Positions 57,290 through 64,000 of a stretch of 64,000 nucleotides of DNA are shown one piece after another. How positions within the stretch are numbered: position 1 is the stretch's first letter; every line of letters starts with the position of its first letter. The translations under genes and the position numbers were made by a program. This DNA is from CAWDMC01 sp963803295 (GTDB taxonomy: Bacteria > Acidobacteriota > Terriglobia > UBA7540), in NCBI GenBank assembly GCA_963803295.1, contig CAWDMC010000008.1, forward strand, positions 1 through 64,000, written 5' to 3'. Below the pieces are notes generated by a model, which was not told where the DNA came from, did no database searches, and saw only the letters and a list, made by a program, of their open reading frames with translations.

Positions 57290-59295
57290 ATCCCGAAAGC
57301 CGCCCGCGAACTGTCCCGTTCAACGAGGATCACAACTGGCCTCGGCATAAGCCGGTCTTCAGTCTGCTCGCCTTTCTGTTCGCACTCTTCTGCGGGGCGG
57401 GACTATTCGCTTATCAGTTCAAAACAGCCTGGACGCCTCTGCAACGATACTACCTCTCGCCCTATTTTCGAACCGCCCATCTCAGTTCGCGACCTAACCG
57501 GTTCCTGCGATCCCCTAACCCGCATCGGGTAATCACGATCGTATACCCGAACGGAGCAAGGATGGCCCTTGACAGCGAGGTTGTGCCCGTCCCAATGCAA
57601 CCGGGAACCGACCCTGGGATCGTTGACTTTACTCTCTCCCAAACGGCTCTCCGGAACTCCGCCCGGCGCCTCGAATGGCAGACACTGAGACTGGATGACC
57701 AATGGCTCCACGCTTGGCTTGAGCATTGGATTTATGCCGATCGTTCCCTCTGGCAAATGTGCCGCGATGCCTTCTATGCGGCTCTCCTCGCACTGGCTCT
57801 GGCGCTCCCCCTCGCTATCCGTAAGGACACCGCAGAGGGCCGGAAGCGGCGCCTGGGGCGTGCCCTCAAAGGAGCCAATCTAATCAGCCGAGCCCAGTTC
57901 CATCGGTGCACGAAGCATCACGACGGCATCGGCTGGCTTACAAAAGACCCTCCTACGATGTGGGAACGGCTTTTTTTGAAAGGTGTTCAGCGGCAAAAGG
58001 TTTGCGTCGCTCGCGGGAACGAGTGGGAGCACTTCCTGATTGTCGGGGACACGGGTACCGGCAAGTCCTCCCTGATCCGCCAGCTTCTGATTCAGCTCCG
58101 CGAGCGAGGAGAGACGGCAATCGTTTATGACCCGGCCCGCGAGTATCTGACCCAGTTTTTCGATCCGGGTGGCGAGGATGTGATCCTGAATCCGCTCGAC
58201 GCCCGGATGCCTTACTGGACTCCCGCCGATGAAATCCTTCACCATACCGAGGCCGAGGCACTTGCCAAATCCCTGTTCCCTGAGCGTGACCGGGAGAACC
58301 GATTCTTCATCGAGAGCCCGCGCAAGATCTTCGCGCACCTCCTCAAGTATTACCCCAGCCCCAAGGACCTCTGCGATTGGATCGCCAGGCCTGATCCGGA
58401 GATCGATAGGCGGGTTGCCGGAACACCGCTTGAGGCCATCGTTGCGAAGAACGCTCCGCAACAACGCAGCGGCGTGTTGGCAGTGCTGGAACGGGTCAGT
58501 AGCGCTCTCAGCCTGCTCCCTTCGCGGCGCAAGTCCAAATGGTCTGCGACCGGGTGGGCAGAGCGCCGATCCGGTTGGGTATTCCTAACGACTATGCCCG
58601 AGACACGCGAAATTCTGCGGCCCCTCGTGAGCCTGTGGCTCGACTTTCTCCTGCTCCGCCTAACCGCGCAGACGGGACTGGACCTCCGACCGGTCTGGGT
58701 GATTCTGGACGAACTGGCCAGCCTGGAAACTCTACCCACTCTACCTTTCGCCTTGAGTGAGAGCCGGAAGTCGAACACGCGCATGGTGCTGGGACTGCAA
58801 GGCCGAAGCCAGATCGAGGTGCGCTATGGGCGTGAGGCCGAGGCGATGCTTTCTCAACCGCGCACCAAGATTTTCCTCCGCACCAGCGAGCCCAGGGCCG
58901 CCGAGTGGATCAGCAAGTCGATCGGCGAGGTCGAAATCGAGCACCTTCGGGAAGGCCGGAACGTGGGTGATTTGGGCTTCCGGCGCTCCCGGAACGCCAC
59001 CGTGGACCGGCGGATCGAGGCAGCGATACTCGCCTCCGAGATCAGCAACCTGGAGAACCTGGAGGGTTACTTTCAGACACCGGGTTACACGCTGAAGTTT
59101 AGCTTTCCGTATTTTGCGGCCATGCGGCTCCATCCTGCACTGCTCCGCGCTGACCTTCCCGCGCCGTTGGCGCTGAGAGCGCCCGACACGGCGATCCCGG
59201 AGTCACCCGAGGATGCCCCCGAACAGGCCCAAATCATGTGGCCGCCAACTCCGGCAACGACCGAAGAAGGCGACAACGAATCGGTGACGAGTTAG
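57286..59295 (+). CDS. virD4: Type IV coupling protein VirD4/TrwB
   Basis: This 669-aa protein has two N-terminal membrane helices (near residues 24-44 and 162-178), Walker A GDTGTGKS at 254-261 and a Walker B VWVILDELASL. These match TrwB/TraD-type coupling proteins that pump the relaxase-DNA complex into the secretion channel. The frame is intact over 2 kb. It overlaps the upstream relaxosome gene and lies 4 bp before the relaxase gene. Confidence 0.92.
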   Translation: MNPESRPRTVPFNEDHNWPRHKPVFSLLAFLFALFCGAGLFAYQFKTAWTPLQRYYLSPYFRTAHLSSRPNRFLRSPNPHRVITIVYPNGARMALDSEVVPVPMQPGTDPGIVDFTLSQTALRNSARRLEWQTLRLDDQWLHAWLEHWIYADRSLWQMCRDAFYAALLALALALPLAIRKDTAEGRKRRLGRALKGANLISRAQFHRCTKHHDGIGWLTKDPPTMWERLFLKGVQRQKVCVARGNEWEHFLIVGDTGTGKSSLIRQLLIQLRERGETAIVYDPAREYLTQFFDPGGEDVILNPLDARMPYWTPADEILHHTEAEALAKSLFPERDRENRFFIESPRKIFAHLLKYYPSPKDLCDWIARPDPEIDRRVAGTPLEAIVAKNAPQQRSGVLAVLERVSSALSLLPSRRKSKWSATGWAERRSGWVFLTTMPETREILRPLVSLWLDFLLLRLTAQTGLDLRPVWVILDELASLETLPTLPFALSESRKSNTRMVLGLQGRSQIEVRYGREAEAMLSQPRTKIFLRTSEPRAAEWISKSIGEVEIEHLREGRNVGDLGFRRSRNATVDRRIEAAILASEISNLENLEGYFQTPGYTLKFSFPYFAAMRLHPALLRADLPAPLALRAPDTAIPESPEDAPEQAQIMWPPTPATTEEGDNESVTS

Positions 59296-59299
59296 ATCC

Positions 59300-62074
59300 A
59301 TGTTGACGATCTCCAAGCCGTTGAGTAGCGGGCAAGCCCACTCCTACCACGATAAGGAGTTTGCTAACGCCGACCAGAATTACTACTCCCAGGCGGGTGG
59401 AGTACGGGGCGAGTGGCAGGGTGAGCTGGCCAAAGCATGGGGACTCGTTGGCGAGGTTCACGCTAATCAGTTCCATCGCCTGGCTGAGGGTCAGCATCCT
59501 GAGACCGGTGAGCAACTGGTCAAGCATCGTATCGCCAGCCAGTACCAGAACGGCCAGGGAGAAACGGTCTGCGCCGCCAGCCACCGCGCCGGCTGGGACG
59601 CCACCTTCAGTGCGCCCAAGAGTGTTTCCATTACTGCTCTCGTCGGGGGTGACGAACGGGTTCGAGAGGCCCATCGGGAGAGCGTGCGGATTGCCCTGAA
59701 TGAGCTGGAGCATTATGTCCAGGCCCGCATCGGAGGCAATCACCCCGCCGAGACGTCGGGCAAGATGGTTGCCGCCAAATTCGAGCATGACAGCGCCCGG
59801 CCGGTGAACGGGTATGCCGCTCCTCAGCTTCACACTCATACCGTGATCTTCAATATCACTGAGACTGGCGACGGGAAAACACATGCCTTGCAGCCTCGTG
59901 AGCTTTATCGGACGCAGCGCTATGCCACAGCCGTCTACCGTTCGGAACTCGCCACAAGGCTGCGGACGCTGGGCTACGAATTGGATTGCGGCGCCAACGG
60001 TGAATTCGAAATTAAAGGCTACTCCGCCGAGTATCTTGCCGCCAGCAGCCCGCGGCGGCAGCAGATCAAACAGTACCTGAAGGCGATTGGACTCGAAGGA
60101 GCTGAGGCCGCCGAAATCGGCGCCCATCGGACGCGGGAGGCCAAGATCCACATCAACCCCGAGGAGATGAAGCGGATCAATCTCACTCTGGCTGCACAGC
60201 ACGGCAATGACCCGCAGGCGGTCGTGGCGCAGGCTCGGAATCGCCAACGGCACATTCCGGAAGCGGCCGGGAATTTCCGAGAGGCAGCGCGACAGAACCC
60301 CGTAGCACAGATGGCGCTGACTTACGCGCGAGACCGGAACATGGAGCGCGAGGCCACTGTGGAAGAGCGCGTTTTGCTGCAGGACGCCCTGAAGCGGGCC
60401 ATGGGCGAGGCAACGCTGGGAGAGATCCGGGAGAACCTAGCAGCGCGCCTCAAGAGCGGGGAGTTTGTCACCGTTTCAAACGCCACAACCGGGCGCGAAG
60501 GACAGGTTCACACCACCGCACAGATGCGCGGGGTCGAACGAGAGAACATAGCAACCATGCAGTCCGGGCAAGGGCTGGGAGAACCCCTGGTTCGTCCTAA
60601 AGCCCAGCGACGGATCGAATCGGAGTTCCAGCACTTCACTGGCGCCCAACGTCAAGCGGTGCGCGAAGTCCTCGAAAGCCGGGATCGTTTCACCGGCTTG
60701 CAAGGCGTCGCCGGGTCCGGCAAAACTATGGCCCTCGCTGCCGTTCGCCGTGCTACCGAGGCCGAGGGCTACCGGGTTCAGGGTTTTGCTCCAACCTCCC
60801 GTGCCGCTCACCAACTCGAGGAGGCGGGCATTCCGTCGACCACGTTGCAGCGCTTCCTCACCCAACCCAGGGCGGCGGAGAACGAAGGCAGGCGGCTCTA
60901 TGTTCTCGACGAATCGAGCCTCGCGAGCACAAAGCTTGTCCACGACCTGCTTAAGCGGCTGGGCGAGAAAGACCGGGTGCTGCTCGTAGGCGATACTCGC
61001 CAGCACCAGGCCGTCGAGGCCGGTCGTCCCTTCCAGCAGATGCAGGAAGCTGGAATGCGAACAGTGCAGCTTGACGAGATCCTCCGCCAGAAGGACCCTG
61101 ACCTGAAACAGGCCGTCGAACTTGTCGCTCAAGGCCAAGTCAAGGAAGCGATCCAGCAGATGGACCGGCAGGGCCGGGTCCACGAGATCCCCGGCGCCCA
61201 GGAGCGATTGGAGGCCATCGCGAGGGATTATCTCCGTCAGCCGGAAGGCACATTTGTCATTTCTCCTGACAACCGGAGCCGCTCTCAGATCAACCATCTC
61301 GTGCACGAGAGCCTGAAGGCCCAGGAATCTCTGAGCCAGCAAGAGTACACCGTGACCGTCCTGGTGAATCGCCAGGATCTCACTGGCGCAGACCGCCAAT
61401 GGGCGGCGCAATACCAACCCGGGGACGCGGTCCGTTACACGCGGGGTAGTCGGCAGATCGGCGTTGAAGCCGGGCGAGTACACAACCGTGGCGGCCGTGG
61501 ATCAGAGCCAGAACCTGCTCACCGTGCGGCACCAGGATGGCAAGGAACTCACCTACGATCCGCGGAGGCTGCAGGGCGTGAACGTGTACCGGTCCGAGGA
61601 GAGAACCTTTGCCGAAGGCGAGCGCCTTCAGTTCACAGCGCCCTTCAAGAAGGAGCGCGTTGCCAACCGTGAACTGGGACGTCTCGAAGGAATCGACACG
61701 AGCGGGAACCTACAGGTCCGCCTGGACTCAGGCCGAACGGTACGGTTCGACCTGGGAGAGCACAGTCACCTCGATTACGGCTATGCGATGACCAGTTATT
61801 CCAGCCAGGGCCAGACTGCCGACCGCGTTCTTGTGCATCTCGCTACCGACCGTGACAATCCCGGACTCGGTCAATCGCCGGCTCGCCTACGTAGCGCTTT
61901 CGCGGGCCCGGCACGATACCCAGATCTACACCGACAACGCTGCCAATCTCGGCGAGAGGCTGGGCCGGGAGGTCTCGAAGACGATCGCACTTGAACACAA
62001 ACCGGTGTCAAGAGCAATGGCAGAGCCTTCTGGGAATCAGAAGCACCATGACCTGGGAGCAGAGAAACGAATGA
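59300..62074 (+). pseudogene. MobF-family conjugative relaxase-helicase (TrwC-like), two or three frameshifts
   Basis: The relaxase domain has paired tyrosines (Y16; Y28-Y29) near the N-terminus, motif FSAPKSVSITAL and the metal-binding His pair HTH at 178-180. The helicase domain has Walker A GVAGSGKT near residue 470 and VLDESSL. Frame changes occur near 61455 and 61860; afterwards RLAYVALSRARHDTQIYTD (helicase motif VI) follows. The end is inferred at an ATGA overlap with virB11. MobF relaxases nick oriT and unwind DNA during transfer. Confidence 0.85.
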
Positions 62075-63056
62075 CAGGATTTGAACTGATTCTCCCGTTC
62101 TTGACGACCGATCGAGCACCTGATTCTCGACCCTGACATCAGCGAGATCATGGTGAACGGTCCGAGCGTGTCTTCATCGAGCGCGCCGGCTACCTCGATG
62201 AGGCCCCTGGTGTCGCCCTTACCGAGAAATCCCTCATAATCGCCGTGAAGAACATCGCCCGCCGTCTTGGGGACGATATCTCGGAATCGAAACCGATCCT
62301 CGATTCGCGGCTCCCTGACGGCAGCCGGGTTGCTGCGGTCATCCCGCCCTGCAGCGTCAACGGCATCACCCTCACCATCCGTAAGTTCAACTCGCGGCAT
62401 TTCACCATCGATGATCTAGTCGAAATCGGGACTTTGCCGCGAGGCCTGGCAGGCGAGCTTGAGACCCAGATTCTCGACCGAAAGAACATTATCATCAGCG
62501 GCGGCACGGGAACAGGGAAGACGACCCTGCTCAATATCCTCGCCGGACCTTATCCCGAACGAGCAGCGGTTGGTGATTATCGAGGACACTGCCGAAATCC
62601 AGATTCGGAAGGACAACCTGGTGCGCCTCGAGGCCCGCCGGGAACAGAACGGGCTGCCCGCTGTTACAATTCGTGATCTGCTGAAGGCCACACTTCGCCA
62701 TCGGCCTGATCGCATCATTCTCGGCGAGATCCGGGGCGGGGAGGCCTTCGACTCTTGCAGCTTTTGAATACCGGGCACTCCGGCACGCTCTGTACGTCCA
62801 CGCAACATCAGCCGCGCAGGGACTTTCCCGTTTCACCAGTTGCGTCCTGCAAAGCGGAGTGGAGCTACCCTACCGCGCCATCAAGACCAATATCGCGGAC
62901 TCTCTTCATCTCATTCTCCAGCTCGAACGGCGGCCCGGAAGGCGGTTTCGTATCCGGAGGTGGTCCAGATCCAGGGTTATGACCCGGACGCCGACCGCTA
63001 CGACTTCAATCCGATTTACACCAGCGTGGGAAGACTATGCCGACGTCAGACCTTAA
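62071..63056 (+). pseudogene. virB11: VirB11 secretion ATPase with about seven frameshifts
   Basis: Read across three frames the region gives a complete VirB11: MTGFELILPFL, IEHLILDPDISEIMVNG, the arginine-rich SRVAAVIPPCSVNGITLTIR, Walker A GGTGTGKT, Asp box VIIEDTAEIQI, RPDRIILGEIRGGEAFD, and HATSAAQGLSRFTSCVLQS near the end. Frame changes lie near 62105, 62162, 62550, 62750, 62790, 62945 and 63025, yet no motif residue is lost. VirB11 hexamers drive pilus assembly and transport. Confidence 0.8.
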
Positions 63057-64000
63057 CCCGTGGGAAGACCATCAGGTCTCTGTCCCGAAGGAGTACATCC
63101 GAGCGAACTACGAGCCCTCCGACCGGCTGGCCGTCGTCATTCTCGACCGCGAGCACGGCAAGGCCGTGCAGCGCATCGCCACGGCCCAAGCCATTGCCAG
63201 TCCCAAGTTCCAGGCGTGGTTGCGCTACAAGAACGCCAGCGGCTCCGACATCTATATCTCGCAGAACACCCTTCGCGAGAACGCCAGCGGCCGGACCAAA
63301 GTCGACATAGCCGCCATCCGGCACGTCTTTCTTGATCTCGATAAGGACGGTGATCAAGCAGTCGCAGCGATTCAGCAGAGCGACAAGGTCCCCGAACCGA
63401 ATTTCGTGATCCGCACTTCACCTGGCAAGTACCAAGTGATCTGGAAAGTGGAGGGCATGACACTGCCCGAAGCCGAGACGATCCAACGCGCTATGGTGAA
63501 GGAGTTCAATGGCGATCCGGCAGCTACCGATTCGAGCCGTGTTCTCCGCCTGCCTGGTTTCCATAACAAGAAATATCAGGAGAACTATCGAGTTGAGGCC
63601 GACGCGCGCAACTTCCAAACTTACCACGCCAAGCGACTTTAAAGTAGCCTTCGACCAGATGCAGTCACCCGCTCAAGCCCTACCTCAGGAACGGCTCAGC
63701 CGCGAGCCAAGGCAAGGCAATGCAGAACCAGCGAACGCCATCAGACCACGACTGGACCTGGGCGATACGGCGACTCCGGCGGGGCGAAGAGCCCAAAGCC
63801 GTTATCGAGAAGCTGACGGACTATCGTGATGACAAGCCTAACCCGCAATACTACGCCCGGCTGACTGTGACTCGCGCGTACGCGACGGTGGCTCTCGCAC
63901 GCGGAGACGACCCGGACCAAGTGGTCAAGAACTCTCAGTGCTTATCCACCGCGGCCGTACGATAACGGCGAGCAGTATGCACGGGCGACGGTTCAGCAAG
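63037..64000 (+). pseudogene. RepB-type DNA primase, frameshifted and cut by the window end
   Basis: The ATG at 63037 overlaps the virB11 end. The first 201 codons match the RepB-type primase domain (IRHVFLDLDKDGDQAV, FVIRTSPGKYQVIWKVEG, SSRVLRLPGFHNKKY). After shifts near 63640 and 63735 the tail gives SDHDWTWAIRRLRRGEEPK, NPQYYARLTVTRAYATVAL and, after another shift near 63920, a related unit RPYDNGEQYARATVQQ at the edge. Such primases prime the transferred strand in recipients. Confidence 0.75.

Noticed and set aside
1..64000. tRNA, rRNA or prophage genes
   Set aside because: No cloverleaf with a conserved T-loop, no rRNA segment and no phage capsid, terminase or tail proteins were recognised.

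Overview
The window is a GC-rich bacterial chromosome segment made almost entirely of accessory DNA: insertion sequences, a Tn7-like transposon, a defence-type island and a conjugative (VirB/VirD4, MobF) region. No ribosomal, tRNA or core metabolic genes were seen. The mix of IS21-, IS630- and IS1380-type elements, a large Rhs/YD-repeat protein, a TPR-CHAT protein and an IS21-type element carrying a ParB-like gene suggests an Acidobacteriota-like soil bacterium. That is an inference from gene style, not from a marker gene.

Layout. (1) 1-2903: an IS21-family element with frameshifted istA and istB, inserted into rmuC, whose 3' remnant follows. (2) 3440-14082: a two-gene unit of a dynamin-like GTPase and a SNF2-type helicase/ATPase. 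The GTPase is split by an IS630-family element (3954-5140, TA duplication). The helicase is split by a five-gene IS21-like element (7809-11950) with matching inverted ends and a 7-8 bp target duplication; removing it restores the helicase frame exactly. (3) 14098-24993, all on the minus strand: a NdpA/YejK-like protein, an unknown membrane protein, type I restriction-modification genes hsdM-hsdS-hsdR, and a YgjP-like metallopeptidase overlapping the end of hsdR. (4) 25514-32999: a compact Tn7-like transposon with a TnsA-TnsB fusion, TnsC, a TnsD-like TniQ, a Crp/Fnr regulator and a small Cys-rich protein, bounded by near-identical ends of about 70 bp. (5) 33101-34426: an ArdC-like antirestriction protein and a small HTH-like protein. 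(6) 34600-36030: a frameshifted IS1380-family transposase. (7) 36322-46376: a nucleoside phosphorylase-like gene beside a TPR-CHAT protease gene, an aldo/keto reductase-IS1380 remnant, a secreted YD-repeat protein, and about 1.6 kb of debris holding a broken ssb, an inverted-repeat element and a CHAT fragment. (8) 46377-64000: an anti-sigma/sigma pair divergent from a type IV secretion and conjugation cluster (VirB2, VirB3-VirB4 fusion, VirB9, VirB10, VirB5, VirB6, VirB8, two small DNA-binding-type proteins, an inverted-repeat-rich oriT candidate, VirD4, MobF relaxase, VirB11, RepB-type primase). The primase runs off the right edge.

The pieces read as stacked mobile elements: a conjugative element with antirestriction and primase functions, a defence island, and later transposon insertions that broke defence genes. 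Single-base frameshifts are very common outside 14-34 kb and absent from the long genes inside it. The affected proteins keep all their motifs, so the cause is either locally poor sequence or very recent inactivation. The best candidates for new biology are the five-gene IS21/ParB element, the TnsAB-fusion Tn7-like transposon with a Crp/Fnr gene and no CRISPR, and the GTPase-SNF2 unit.
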